A stretch of 64,000 nt of DNA from Mesorhizobium_G sp050247155 (GTDB lineage: Bacteria; Pseudomonadota; Alphaproteobacteria; Rhizobiales; Rhizobiaceae). Both the position numbers and the translations under genes were made by a program. The stretch covers positions 5,393 to 69,392 of the forward strand of contig JBFWUS010000022.1 in the NCBI GenBank assembly GCA_050247155.1, read 5' to 3'. A model generated the notes under the pieces. It saw only the letters and a list, made by a program, of their open reading frames with translations, was not told the DNA's origin and ran no database searches. How positions within the stretch are numbered: position 1 is the stretch's first letter; each line of letters opens with the position of its first letter. Positions 34,201 through 42,397 of this stretch are shown here, piece by piece.

Positions 34201-36771
34201 GTCGTGGTCCACACGCGCAACGGTACGATCTTCGATCAGATCGAACGGGCCGAGACGGCTGCGGTTCAGGAGCAGGAAGTCAAGGTTATCGCTCCGGCTG
34301 ACGCCACGGACGATCTGGCCAAGGCCACCTCCAACCCGAAGCCGCCGGCCAGCCGGCCGTTCGACGGCAAGGATTTGACCTATTGGAACGGCATTGGCGG
34401 CTTCGACCGAGACGGCCGCGACTACGTCGTTCACCTGACCGGCGATCTGGTGACGCCGCAGCCCTGGGTCAACGTCATCGCCAACGGCTCGTTCGGCTTC
34501 CACACCTCGGCCGAAGGCGCGTCCTTTAGCTGGAGCCGCAACAGCCGCGACTTCCAGTTGACGCCGTGGTCGAACGACGCCGTGTCCAACCGCCCCGGCG
34601 AGGCCATCTATATCCACGACCTCAACAGCGGCGCGGCCTTCGCGCCGTATGCAGCGGTGCTGCGTGACCCTTCGATGCACTATGTTGCGCGGCATGGTCA
34701 GGGCGTCAGCACGTTCACGACGTCGCGCGGCGGCTTGTCGATCGAGTTAGCCCAGATCGTCGACCCTGCCGACCCGGTAAAAGTCATGCGCCTCAAGCTG
34801 GTCAATGCCGGCAAGGCGGCGGCAAAACTGCGCGTCTATGGCTATACGGAATGGGTGCTCGGCACCAACCGCGGCAAGTCCGCGCCGACCTTCGTGCCTT
34901 CGGTCGATGCCAAGAACGGCGCCGTGCTGGTCGCCAATCCCTACAGCCTGAATTTTGGCGATCGTATCGCCTTCATCGCATCGGACGGCAAGCCGCAATC
35001 AGTGACCACCGACCGCGCCGAGTTCATCGGTAATGGCTCCGCCGAATTCCCGCGCGCCGTTGTCGACGGTGCACAACTCGGCGGCACAGTTGAAGCAGGT
35101 CGCGACGTCTGCTCGGCGATAGCCCGCGATGTCGAGGTGCCGGCCGGTGGCGAAGCGACCATGATCTGGCTGCTCGGTGACGCCGGCTCGGCCGACGAGG
35201 TTGCGGCGCTGGTTCAAAAGCACGCGGCGCGCGACTTCGACGAGCGCTTGGCCGAAAACGAGAAAAACTGGCGCGGCTTCCTCGACACGATCCAGGTCGA
35301 TACGCCGGACGACGCCTTCGACGCCATGGTCAACCACTGGCTGCCCTATCAGAGCGTTTCCTGCCGCATCCGGGCGCGCTCGGCCTTTTATCAGGCCAGC
35401 GGTGCGTTCGGCTTCCGCGATCAGTTGCAGGACACACTGGCATTGCTGATGCACGATCCGTCATTGGCCCGCGAGCAGATCCTCAATGCCGCCCGGCGCC
35501 AGTTTCCGGAAGGCGATGTGCAGCACTGGTGGCTGCCGCGCACCGGGGCAGGGGTGCGCACGCTGATCTCCGACGATGTCGCCTGGTTGGGCTATGCGGT
35601 GTCGCACTATCTGGCGGTGACCGGCGATGCTTCGCTGCTCTCGGAAAAAGTGCCTTTCATCGAAGGCGAACCGCTTCAGCCGGGACAGCACGACGCCTTC
35701 TACACGCCGGAAATCTCGAAGACGACCGGCTCCGTCTACGAACATGCCGCCCGCGCGCTCGACCTTGCCGTCAAGCGCACCAGCCCGCAGGGCCTCCCGC
35801 TGATCCTGGGCGGCGACTGGAACGACGGCATGAACAAGGTCGGCATCGAAGGCAGAGGCGAAAGTGTTTGGCTCGGCTGGCTGGTGCTCAAAGCCATCGA
35901 AGGCATGGCGCCGATTGCCCATGAGCAGGGCGAGAAAGCGCGCGCCGACCGTTGGCTGAAGCATGCGGAAGTCGTGAAACGGGCGCTCGAAACCGTGGGC
36001 TGGGATGGCGAATGGTATCGCCGCGGTTCCTTCGACGATGGCTCGCCGCTCGGCTCAAAGTACTCCGACGAATGCAAGATCGACTCGATCGCCCAGTCCT
36101 GGAGTGTGCTGTCGGGGCAGGGCGACGAGACGCGCTCGCGCACCGCAATGGCTTCGGTTGCCGGTCGCCTCGTCGACGAAAAGCTGAAGATCATCAGGCT
36201 CTTCACGCCACCTTTCAACAAGACAAGCCACGATCCCGGCTACATCAAGAGCTACCCGCCGGGCGTGCGCGAGAATGGTGGCCAGTACACCCATGCCGCG
36301 ACCTGGGTTGTCGCGGCCTTCGCTGAACTGGGACTCGCCGACGAGGCCTACAAATGCTTCTCGCTGATCAATCCGGTCCAACACGCTTTGGATCGCGATG
36401 CCGCCGAGCAATATCGGGTCGAGCCTTATGTCGTCGCGGCAGACATCTATGGCGAGGGAGAGAAGGGCGGCCGTGGCGGCTGGACCTGGTACACCGGCTC
36501 GGCCGGGTGGCTGTATCGCGCCGCGGTCGAGTTCATCCTCGGCATCCGCCGCCAGGGCGACCGCATCGTCGTGAAGCCGGCTCTGCCAAGCCATTGGGAC
36601 GGCTTCACGGCAAACCTCGCGATCGACGGGACAAAATATCGCATCCGGGTCGAACGATCCGCCGCGGCGAAGGCGCTCAAAGTGTCGAAGGCCGGCAAAG
36701 CCCAGAAAGGCGAGGGGTTTGAGCTGGGCGGGAAAGGCGAAATCGACGTGCTGGTGCAGGTCCCCGAATGA
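28237..36771 (+). CDS. ndvB: Cyclic beta-1,2-glucan synthase
   Basis: A 2844-residue inner-membrane enzyme that initiates, elongates, controls the length of and cyclises osmoregulated periplasmic beta-1,2-glucan. Membrane helices lie near residues 400-470, 810-840 and 938-977. The GT84 glycosyltransferase region has the DADTKV motif (about 623-628) and HHRWARGDWQ (about 769-778). The C-terminal third resembles GH94 phosphorylases, with GGDWNDGMN (about 2525-2533) and PPGVRENGGQYTHAATW (about 2673-2689), and is thought to set chain length. The full size matches Sinorhizobium/Brucella homologs (about 2830-2870), so it is intact. The exporter ndvA follows. Confidence 0.97.
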   Translation: MNIQSRLDMGVGVETLLTPAEAPIRSNFLPEERLRQLGEAMARQQLDSYFGLTGFDFHARVRDDAAKILDVYRAVNAAQLKGDAITPAAQWLLDNHYLVEESIFQVKRDLPRRFYKELPTMEIAQGVRVPRVLAIAWVYVAHSDSTVSSQSLKAIVDGFQSVQPMLIGELWALPSMLRFVLVENLRRIAVRVRRAHQMRQLANDLADKVLAAKDGDGRADMLAGFAAHAQDMTFATQMLYRLRDGSQNAGKALIWLEGELEKRGSDAEEIIVGEHRNLSSGNVTMGNIVRGLRLVNDVDWTVWFETVSRIDELLREKTDFAQLDFHSRDQYRAAIEELARYSQKSEYEVTAKAIDLSLRAAEAKDADPHTDVGFFLIDKRREELEAAIDYKSTFGTRFTRMFQRLGWIGIMLPVLALTMLLLGMTTAALQSAGVPTASIVILIVLLAVPAGEGALSFFNTVVLQLLKPTRRVGYEYKNGVPVDARTLVVVPTLIGSRDDVEELVRNIEVHYLSNMNGDLHFALLSDWRDSQQEQTKADLELLAFAREEINRLNARHNSDGVDRFHLLHRKRLYNEAQGCWMGWERKRGKLHELNLLLRGDGDTTFLPPDRPLPQNVVHVMTLDADTKVTRDAITKLVGKLMHPLNRPEIDAARRTVDAGYSILQPRVTPSLTTGDDASFFQRASSSNRGLDPYVFAVSDVYQDLFGEGTFTGKGLYHVDAMEAALAGKLQDNTVLSHDLLEGSIAHCALVTDVEVVEDYPTRYSVDASRHHRWARGDWQLLPMIFDPKLAIPGLGRWKMIDNLRRSLTPIFWVLAAIAGWTLLPATLAAQWVALLILSQFMAPTYDIVNALWPKSREVTFRGHMTALARDVVYGSASVALKTVLIAHQAWLMGDAIIRTLYRLLVSRKNLLEWRTASQTEKSGGNDLASYYRSMRGAIIIAVVGLAIPLLAQSTGSLVALIFALFWVGSPAFAYLVSRSAETEDHLQISDADRVKLRTIARRTWHYFETFVTPEQSFLPPDNFQEVPRPVVANRTSPTNIGVYLLSIVSARDFGWISMADAVERMEATLSTIERMERSRGHLYNWYDTKTLLPLHPLYISAVDSGNLSGHLIAIAAACNEWAEAPSVYLQGDFDGLLDVVGILEESLRVVPDDRRQMRPLRQRLSDRIEGMRRAVETVKSEPEMASIRTINLAVLGGEIRKLADLIHHEVGSAQTEQLAEWATALHKTAEAHVADSHSDKGRVDELRARLQAIAVRSRKFALEMDFSFLLNKDRKLLSIGYRVEAHQLDDSCYDLLASECRLTSLLAIAKGDIPTDHWFRLGRPIVEIGFSGALMSWSGSMFEYLMPPLVMKEPQGGILNQTNRMIIRRQIQYGNSKNVPWGISEAAYNARDHEMTYQYTNFGVPGLGLKRGLAQNTVIAPYATILASQYMPREAVENLDRLTSIGALGRYGFYDAVDFTPARVPEGQACAVVYNYMAHHSGMAIVAIADAIFEGRMRDRFHSDPVIEAAELLLQEKAPRDIPISTVRTEAADRAKVESEPQSPDARLVLNPLRSLRSTALMSNGSYSVMVTATGSGLSKWGELAVTRWQPDPTEDRMGSYLFLRDVSTGDWWSATAEPKTAPGELVQTHFNDDKATFTKVVGTLRSEVECIVISEGNGEGRRITLINEGDTDRHIEVTSFAELVLSHPDNDNAHPAFSKMFVETEIAPDNSAIFAHRRKRTEGEPDIAVAHFITDPAGPTRDREAETDRRAFLGRGRSIVNAAAFDHGARLSASQGFVLDPIMSLRRRVRVPANKKVALTFWTVVAKERSELEAAIAHLDHPESFSRQSTLSWTRSQVQTRHFGLSLSDAANVQRLAAYLIYPNHHLRSSPEAIAQGLGRQSALWPMAISGDFPIFAVRIADQADLEIVAQALRYQEYMRSRGLVADFVVVNEQAASYVADLQNAIENLCENSRLRGREFGPRQHIFAVRRDLMDESSYRTLLAVARVVVHTRNGTIFDQIERAETAAVQEQEVKVIAPADATDDLAKATSNPKPPASRPFDGKDLTYWNGIGGFDRDGRDYVVHLTGDLVTPQPWVNVIANGSFGFHTSAEGASFSWSRNSRDFQLTPWSNDAVSNRPGEAIYIHDLNSGAAFAPYAAVLRDPSMHYVARHGQGVSTFTTSRGGLSIELAQIVDPADPVKVMRLKLVNAGKAAAKLRVYGYTEWVLGTNRGKSAPTFVPSVDAKNGAVLVANPYSLNFGDRIAFIASDGKPQSVTTDRAEFIGNGSAEFPRAVVDGAQLGGTVEAGRDVCSAIARDVEVPAGGEATMIWLLGDAGSADEVAALVQKHAARDFDERLAENEKNWRGFLDTIQVDTPDDAFDAMVNHWLPYQSVSCRIRARSAFYQASGAFGFRDQLQDTLALLMHDPSLAREQILNAARRQFPEGDVQHWWLPRTGAGVRTLISDDVAWLGYAVSHYLAVTGDASLLSEKVPFIEGEPLQPGQHDAFYTPEISKTTGSVYEHAARALDLAVKRTSPQGLPLILGGDWNDGMNKVGIEGRGESVWLGWLVLKAIEGMAPIAHEQGEKARADRWLKHAEVVKRALETVGWDGEWYRRGSFDDGSPLGSKYSDECKIDSIAQSWSVLSGQGDETRSRTAMASVAGRLVDEKLKIIRLFTPPFNKTSHDPGYIKSYPPGVRENGGQYTHAATWVVAAFAELGLADEAYKCFSLINPVQHALDRDAAEQYRVEPYVVAADIYGEGEKGGRGGWTWYTGSAGWLYRAAVEFILGIRRQGDRIVVKPALPSHWDGFTANLAIDGTKYRIRVERSAAAKALKVSKAGKAQKGEGFELGGKGEIDVLVQVPE

Positions 36772-36777
36772 CAAATT

Positions 36778-36807
36778 GTGGCGGCTTTTGGCGGCCGCCA
36801 CGATTTT
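36778..36807 (+). terminator. Probable terminator after ndvB
   Basis: GTGGCGGC and GCCGCCAC (36778-36785, 36794-36801) form an 8-bp stem with an eight-base loop, followed by GATTTTG, beginning 6 bp after the ndvB stop. The T-run is short, so termination may be partial and ndvA could be partly read through. Confidence 0.5.
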
Positions 36808-36993
36808 GCCGCAAGCCCGCCTTTCTTCTTTACAAGTCAGCCTGTTAGAGCTGTGTGCGACAAAACGGCCGGCGCAAAATATTTGTTATCCTTCGTGGAA
36901 CGGATTCAGGCGGCGACCATTGTAGTGCATCGCAGCATCCGGTATGAGATGCCGCGATTGTGCAGTGCACCATTCCAGGATCGGGGTTGCCAA

Positions 36994-38769
36994 GTGTCCT
37001 TGCTGGAAGTCTATTGGAGAGCCTTGGGCTACCTCGGCGCTGAGAAGAGGAAAGTGCTCCTCATCTGCGCGGCCAACATCGCTCTCGCCGCCATCACCAT
37101 TGCAGAACCCGTCCTGTTTGGCCGCGTCATTGATGCGATCTCGGCCAAGACCGAAGTCGTGCCGACGCTGGCGCTTTGGGCCGGCCTTGGCCTTTTCAAC
37201 ATCATCGCTTTCGTGCTGGTCGCACGTGGGGCAGACAGGCTCGCGCATGCGCGCCGCGGCGCGGTGTTGTGCGAATCTTTTGAACGCGTGATCGCGATGC
37301 CGCTGTCCTGGCATCAGGAGCGCGGCACCTCCAATGCGCTTCACACGCTGCTGCGCGCCGTCGAAACGCTGTTCGGGCTCTGGCTCGAATTCATGCGCAC
37401 GCATCTGTCGACGGCGGTGGCGATGATCCTGCTGGTGCCGACCGCGCTGGCGCTCGATGTTCGCATGTCGGGGGTGTTGCTCGGCCTTGGCATTGCCTAT
37501 GTGCTTATTGGCCGCCTGGTGATGCGCAAGACGAAGGAAGGCCAGGCCAGCGTCGAGCGCAACCACCACAACGTCTTCGCTCACGTAACGGACTCTGTGA
37601 ACAACGTCTCCGTTCTGCAGAGCTACAACCGCGTCGGTCACGAAACCGAGGCGCTGCGCAATTATGTGCGCGACCTTTTGAAGGCGCAGTATCCGGTGCT
37701 CGATTGGTGGGCGCTGGCCAGCGCCCTGCATCGCCTCGCCTCCACGGTCTCGATGATGGTCGTGCTTTTGATCGGCGCCTATCTCGTCATGCACGGCGAA
37801 CTGAAAGTCGGCAGCGTCATCGCGTTCACCGGCTTCGCGTCGCTGCTGATCGCCCGGCTGGACCAGATTTCGGCCTTCGTGAACCAGATTTTCGAGGCCC
37901 GTGTTCGCCTTGTTGAATTCTACAACATCGAGCAAGCTTCAGCCGAGGCCAAGGAGCCGGACGGCCTGCGCGACCTCGAGAACGTTACTGGCCACATCCG
38001 CTTCGAAAATGTCGGCTTCGAGTTCCCGAACAGCACGCATGGTGTCGAGAGCCTGTCGTTCAACGTTACGGCCGGCCAGACGATCGCGATCGTCGGCCCG
38101 ACCGGCGCCGGCAAGACGACGCTGATCAATCTGCTCCAGCGCGTCCACACGCCGACCGAGGGCCGTATCCTGATCGACGGTATCGATACGCGTCAGGTGA
38201 CGAAGAAGTCGCTGCGCCACTCGATCGCGACCGTGTTCCAGGACGCCGGCCTGTTCAACCGTTCGATCGAGGACAACATTCGTATCGGCCGCTCCGACGC
38301 GTCGAACGAAGAAGTGCATGAAGCCGCTTATGCCGCTGCCGCCCAGGATTTCATCCTGTCGAAGAACGACGGCTACGACACCGTTGTCGGCGAGCGCGGC
38401 AGCCATCTTTCGGGCGGCGAGCGCCAGCGCGTCGCGATCGCCCGCGCCGTGCTGAAGAATGCGCCGATCCTGGTGCTCGACGAAGCGACCAGCGCGCTCG
38501 ACGTCGAGACCGAGGCTCGCGTCAAGGATGCTATCGACCTGCTGCGCCAGGATCGCACCACCTTCATCATCGCGCACCGGCTGACGACGGTTCGCGACGC
38601 CGACCTGGTGCTGTTCATGGATCGTGGCCGCATCGTCGAGGCCGGCGGCTTCGACGAACTGGCCCGCCACAACGGCCGCTTCGCGTCCCTTCTGCGCGCC
38701 GGCGGCCTGCTGAACGACGACGACGTCCGCCGCGTCGCTCATCCCGTTCGCGAAGTCGAGGCGGCTTAA
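36994..38769 (+). CDS. ndvA: Cyclic beta-1,2-glucan ABC exporter (permease-ATPase)
   Basis: A 591-residue half-transporter that exports cyclic glucan to the periplasm as a homodimer. Six helices occupy about residues 20-310. The ATPase domain has Walker A VGPTGAGKTTLINLLQRV, the signature HLSGGERQRVAIARA and Walker B ILVLDEATSALD with the switch His in IIAHRLTT. The GTG start at 36994 (MSLLEVYWRALG) gives the length usual for NdvA/ChvA; the open frame runs further upstream to 36778 but that part shows no homology. It lies 222 bp after ndvB, and its stop overlaps the convergent modE end by four bases. Confidence 0.94.
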   Translation: MSLLEVYWRALGYLGAEKRKVLLICAANIALAAITIAEPVLFGRVIDAISAKTEVVPTLALWAGLGLFNIIAFVLVARGADRLAHARRGAVLCESFERVIAMPLSWHQERGTSNALHTLLRAVETLFGLWLEFMRTHLSTAVAMILLVPTALALDVRMSGVLLGLGIAYVLIGRLVMRKTKEGQASVERNHHNVFAHVTDSVNNVSVLQSYNRVGHETEALRNYVRDLLKAQYPVLDWWALASALHRLASTVSMMVVLLIGAYLVMHGELKVGSVIAFTGFASLLIARLDQISAFVNQIFEARVRLVEFYNIEQASAEAKEPDGLRDLENVTGHIRFENVGFEFPNSTHGVESLSFNVTAGQTIAIVGPTGAGKTTLINLLQRVHTPTEGRILIDGIDTRQVTKKSLRHSIATVFQDAGLFNRSIEDNIRIGRSDASNEEVHEAAYAAAAQDFILSKNDGYDTVVGERGSHLSGGERQRVAIARAVLKNAPILVLDEATSALDVETEARVKDAIDLLRQDRTTFIIAHRLTTVRDADLVLFMDRGRIVEAGGFDELARHNGRFASLLRAGGLLNDDDVRRVAHPVREVEAA

Positions 38770-39107
38770 GCCGCTTCGATCTCGGCCTGTAGCGCTTTCA
38801 TATGGCTCTCGGCGGCAGTGGTCGCCGCCCGTTCGATGGCGCGATAGCGGCTGATCACGGCCAATCCCAGCGGTGTCAGTTGCGCGCCACCGCCATGCTT
38901 GCCGCCGGTCTGCGCGGCGATCACCGGCTTGCCGAACAGTGCATTCATTTCCTCGATCAGGTCCCAGGCGTGCTTGTAGGACATCTCCATGCCGCGCGCG
39001 GCAGCCGAGATCGACCCGAACGCCGCGACCTGCTCCAGAAGCTCGATCTTGCCGGGGCCGATACGGCCTTCTGGGTCGAGATTGATGCGCAGGCTGAGTG
39101 ACGGCAT
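38766..39107 (-). CDS. modE: ModE-type molybdate-responsive regulator, DNA-binding domain only
   Basis: A 113-residue winged-helix protein of the ModE N-terminal family: IGPGKIELLEQVAAFGSISA, then the recognition helix AARGMEMSYKHAWDLIEEMN, and a wing with GGKHGGGAQLTPLG. Full ModE has about 260 residues with two Mop domains that bind molybdate; these are absent here, so sensing would need another partner or the protein acts without direct metal binding. Such short forms are known in rhizobia and other bacteria. It starts immediately after the modC stop and is translated with modB-modC. Confidence 0.85.
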   Translation of the reverse strand: MPSLSLRINLDPEGRIGPGKIELLEQVAAFGSISAAARGMEMSYKHAWDLIEEMNALFGKPVIAAQTGGKHGGGAQLTPLGLAVISRYRAIERAATTAAESHMKALQAEIEAA

Positions 39108-40217
39108 TCAAGAAATCTCCACGCGAAGCCGAACGGGGCCGGCGCTGCTGCCGTCGAGGCTAACTGATTTTACGACCGCAAACACCTGAATTCCGGGCGT
39201 AATCGGCAAGGCCTCGGCCGAAAGGCGTGTGATGCGCGCGACGATTGCTTGGCCGTTGCAATCCACGGTCACATCGACATGCGCGCCCTGTGACTTTTCC
39301 AGCGACAGCACGCGGCCCTTCAAGACGTTGAGGCCGCTGATCCTCGCCGGCTTTTCCAGTGCCAGCATGACGTCCCGCGCCCGGACACGCAGGCGAACAC
39401 GGTCGCCGACGCCAGCCCGCAGCCCCGGCACCCGCATCTGGCCGGCCGCCGAGCGCAGCACGCCGATGTCAAAACGCTCGTTGCGCTCGACGACATCCAT
39501 CTCCAGCACCGCGCCTGCCTCTGCGCGGTCTTCGGATGGCAGGAGGTCGGTGCGCAGCATGATCTCAGCCGTTGGCCCGACAGCGGACACCTTGCCTTTG
39601 TCCAGCACGACGATGTCGGACGCCAGCCGCGCCACCTCGGCGATCGAATGGCTGACATAGACGATCGGGATTTTCAGCTCGTCGCGCAGCCGTTCGATGT
39701 AGGGCAGGATTTCCGCCTTGCGGGCTTCGTCCAGCGAGGCGAGTGGCTCGTCCATCAGGACAAGCTTGGGGCTGGCCGCCAGCGCACGGCCGATGGCCAC
39801 ACGCTGCTTTTCTCCGCCCGAGAGACTGGTCGGTCGCCTGTCCAACAGGCGTTCGATGCCGAGCAGCGTCACGATCTGGTCGAGATCGGCATAGCGCTCC
39901 GCCGCCGGTGTAAACCAGCGGCCATAGCGCAAATTCTGCGCGACCGTCAGATGGGGAAACAGCCGTGCGTCCTGGAACACATAGCCGACGCGGCGGCGGT
40001 ATTTTGGGACGAAAATGCGTTTTGTCGTGTCGACGAAAACCCAGCCGTTTGCCTCGATATGGCCGTCGTCTGGTCGCAACAGCCCGCCAATCATGTTTAT
40101 CAGAGATGTTTTGCCGGACCCCGAAGGCCCGAACAGAGCCGTCAATTGCCCATAGGTCTCGAAGCGAGCCTCGAGGTCGAAGCTGCCGAGCCTGTGGCGG
40201 ACGTCGACAAGAAGCAT
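39108..40217 (-). CDS. modC: Molybdate ABC transporter ATP-binding protein
   Basis: A 369-residue ATPase energising molybdate uptake. Walker A is LFGPSGSGKTSLINMIGGLL, the signature is SLSGGEKQRVAIGRAL and Walker B is LVLMDEPLASLDE. The C-terminal part (about 290-365) is a Mop/TOBE regulatory domain (SGLNVLKGRVLSLEKSQGAH) typical of ModC and distinguishing it from other uptake ATPases. The start ATG at 40217 overlaps the modB stop by one base. It is followed directly by modE. Confidence 0.92.
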   Translation of the reverse strand: MLLVDVRHRLGSFDLEARFETYGQLTALFGPSGSGKTSLINMIGGLLRPDDGHIEANGWVFVDTTKRIFVPKYRRRVGYVFQDARLFPHLTVAQNLRYGRWFTPAAERYADLDQIVTLLGIERLLDRRPTSLSGGEKQRVAIGRALAASPKLVLMDEPLASLDEARKAEILPYIERLRDELKIPIVYVSHSIAEVARLASDIVVLDKGKVSAVGPTAEIMLRTDLLPSEDRAEAGAVLEMDVVERNERFDIGVLRSAAGQMRVPGLRAGVGDRVRLRVRARDVMLALEKPARISGLNVLKGRVLSLEKSQGAHVDVTVDCNGQAIVARITRLSAEALPITPGIQVFAVVKSVSLDGSSAGPVRLRVEIS

Positions 40218-40918
40218 TATTCGGGCTCGATACGCTGGCCGACGCGCCGGGCCATAATCTCGGATGCGACGAGCGCTATCATGGCGATGGCGATCGAGAC
40301 CAGCGTCAGTCGCATCGCGCCGGCATCGCCGCCAGGAACTTGTGTAAAGGTGTAGATGGCGGATGGCAGCGTCTGCGTCTCGCCGGGGATGTTGGACACG
40401 AAGGTGATCGTCGCGCCGAACTCGCCCATCGCCTTGGCGAAGCAGAGGATCATGCCAGCGATGATGCCGGGCAGGATCAACGGCAAGGTCACCGTGGCGA
40501 ACACCCAGGCGGGGCTGGCGCCCAGCGTTCCAGCCGCTGCCTCAAGTCGCCTGTCGACTGCCTCGATCGACAGCCGGATTGCCCGTACCATCAACGGAAA
40601 CGCCATCACCGCGCAGGCCAGCACCGCGCCTGTCCAGCGGAAGGACAAGACGATGCCGCAGCACTGTTCAAGAAAAGCGCCGGCTGGCCCGCGCCGCCCG
40701 AAGGTGAGCAGCAGCAGATAGCCGGTGACCACCGGCGGCAGGATCAGCGGCAGGTGCACGATGCCGTTCAGCACCGACTTGCCCCAGAAATTGCCCCGCG
40801 CCAACAGGAAGGCGACGGCAATGCCGAGCGGCAGGCTGGCGATCATCGCCCAGCTTGCCACGACAATGGACAGCCGCACGGCGATCCACTCCTCGGGCGA
40901 TAGTTTGAGCCATTCCAA
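40217..40918 (-). CDS. modB: Molybdate ABC transporter permease
   Basis: A 233-residue permease with five to six helices forming the membrane channel of the molybdate importer. It shows LPLILPPVVTGYLLLLTFG, the ATP-protein contact EAAAGTLGASPAWVFATVTL and the late GMILCFAKAMGEFGATITFV, all typical of ModB. No ATG lies at the expected start. TTG at 40918 (MEWLKLSPEEW) fits family alignments; TTG at 40990 is an alternative that adds 24 residues. The substrate-binding gene modA, normally upstream, is not in the window; a tRNA gene occupies that place. Confidence 0.9.
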   Translation of the reverse strand: MEWLKLSPEEWIAVRLSIVVASWAMIASLPLGIAVAFLLARGNFWGKSVLNGIVHLPLILPPVVTGYLLLLTFGRRGPAGAFLEQCCGIVLSFRWTGAVLACAVMAFPLMVRAIRLSIEAVDRRLEAAAGTLGASPAWVFATVTLPLILPGIIAGMILCFAKAMGEFGATITFVSNIPGETQTLPSAIYTFTQVPGGDAGAMRLTLVSIAIAMIALVASEIMARRVGQRIEPE

Positions 40919-41034
40919 TGGCGGCGGCCTTGTTTCCGGGCGGACATAACGGACAGTAGCGAATGAGCCATCGCCGCAATGCGGCGTCAAGGGCGGCCAT
41001 TCGTCTGTCGATACGTAGATGAATAAAGGGTGGT

Positions 41035-41108
41035 TGGCTGGGGAACCTGGATTCGAACCAGGACTAACGGAGTCAGAGTCCGCTGGTCTACCGTTAACCT
41101 ATTCCCCA
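41035..41108 (-). tRNA. tRNA-Gln (anticodon CTG)
   Basis: The minus strand reads TGGGGAA at the acceptor 5' end (41108) pairing with TTCCCCA, followed by discriminator G and encoded CCA (41035-41037). The D-arm has GGTTAACGGTAGACC, the anticodon stem-loop GCGGACTCTGACTCCGT with CTG in a seven-base loop, and the T-arm CCTGGTTCGAATCCAGG. All stems pair. The anticodon CTG decodes CAG (Gln). It lies between modB and the flippase-like gene, both leftward. Confidence 0.96.
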
Positions 41109-41239
41109 ATAGCGCGGCCGGCAGCCGTCTCGACAAGATAGGGTCTTTCAGATCGAAATCCAACCCTTGCGGCATCCAGTGCGCGGGCCTTGTAACACAT
41201 CTTTCCCTGCGATCAAGCCGCAGAACGCCCTGCGGCGAA

Positions 41240-42265
41240 CTATCCGCGGGCGAGCTGTGTGCGCTCGAACCCGAGCACCACGAAGATTGCAAGAAAAAGC
41301 GGGACGATCAGATAGAACAAGCGAAACACCAGAAGTGCAGCCATGACCGATGCTGGGTCCATGTCCGAAAGTCCGGCCAGGAGGGCGATCTCCAGAACGC
41401 CCAGCCCACCCGGGGCGTGCGACAGCAGGGCCAGGGAAAAGGAGACGAGGAAGACGCCGAGCACGGTCAGATAGCCCGGGTTTTCAACGCCCGGGAGAGC
41501 AAAATAGATGATCGCGGCTGCGCCCATGATCTCAAGCGGCCCGATTATGAGCTGCCGCGCCACGATGGGCAGCCTTGGATAGACAAGTTCGAACTTGCCG
41601 ATCTTCAGGGGCTTCAAGTGCAACCAGCTTCCGAACACATAGGCCGCGACGAGCAGGAGCAGCACGATGCCGATACCGTGTGAAAGAGGCAGGGATGGAA
41701 GCGTGGCGAAGCGCTCCAGCAGATTCGGATGGATGACCATCACGATGCCGGTGAGCAAAATGACGGCAAGGGCAAAGGTCAGCGAACATAGGCCGACGAG
41801 CACGCCGACCTCCTGACCCGAAAGTCCTCGGCTGGCATAGGCGCGATAGCGCACCACCGCGCCCGAAAGCACCGAACCGCCGATATTGTGTGCCAGCGCG
41901 TAGGTCGTGAACGAACAGATCGTCACGAAGAGCCACGGCACATGGCGGCGCAGATGCAACAGAGCGATGTGATCGTAGCCGGCGAGCGCGCCGTACGCGA
42001 CTAGGGCGCTCAGCGCCGCCAGCACCCAGTTATGCGGCTTGATCGCAACGAGCCCGGCCCAGACATCGTCCAGCGAGGTGTAGCGCAATTCGCCGTAGAG
42101 CAGCCAGGCGGAAAAGCCTACCGCCGCAAATCCGATTACCGGCCATATATAATTCTTCAGTTTGATACGTTTCCGGTCGGCTGCTGACTCGGTCTTGCAA
42201 CCTGATGGCCGGCTGCCAGCAGGGAAACTCAGTTCATTGCGCAACGGCGCGCTCCATTCAACCAT
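41240..42265 (-). CDS. Flippase-like membrane protein (lysylphosphatidylglycerol synthase TM / UPF0104 family)
   Basis: A 341-residue protein with about eight helices, matching the membrane part of MprF and related flippases: TTYALAHNIGGSVLSGAVVR, YRAYASRGLSGQEVG, and the conserved SHAPGGLGVLEIALLAGL loop near residue 285. It lacks the C-terminal GNAT-like transferase domain needed for lysyl transfer, so it is not itself a full MprF. A role in lipid or glycan translocation is likely. The start ATG 42265 gives a roughly 35-residue hydrophilic leader; a later start is possible. It diverges from ppx/gppA. Confidence 0.8.
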   Translation of the reverse strand: MVEWSAPLRNELSFPAGSRPSGCKTESAADRKRIKLKNYIWPVIGFAAVGFSAWLLYGELRYTSLDDVWAGLVAIKPHNWVLAALSALVAYGALAGYDHIALLHLRRHVPWLFVTICSFTTYALAHNIGGSVLSGAVVRYRAYASRGLSGQEVGVLVGLCSLTFALAVILLTGIVMVIHPNLLERFATLPSLPLSHGIGIVLLLLVAAYVFGSWLHLKPLKIGKFELVYPRLPIVARQLIIGPLEIMGAAAIIYFALPGVENPGYLTVLGVFLVSFSLALLSHAPGGLGVLEIALLAGLSDMDPASVMAALLVFRLFYLIVPLFLAIFVVLGFERTQLARG

Positions 42266-42397
42266 TCTTGTCCATTGCGGCCATTTTGCCGACTTTCCCT
42301 TTGTATTTCGTCAAACCGCTGTTACCTTATCGGCAACTGAACAGATTGAGCGCCTGCTGCGTCCGAAAGGTTCGCGCGGCGCCAGAAGGGTACCAGA

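Noticed and set aside
40919..41034. ModE box upstream of modB
   Set aside because: No convincing ATAT-type inverted repeat could be found in the gap before the tRNA gene.
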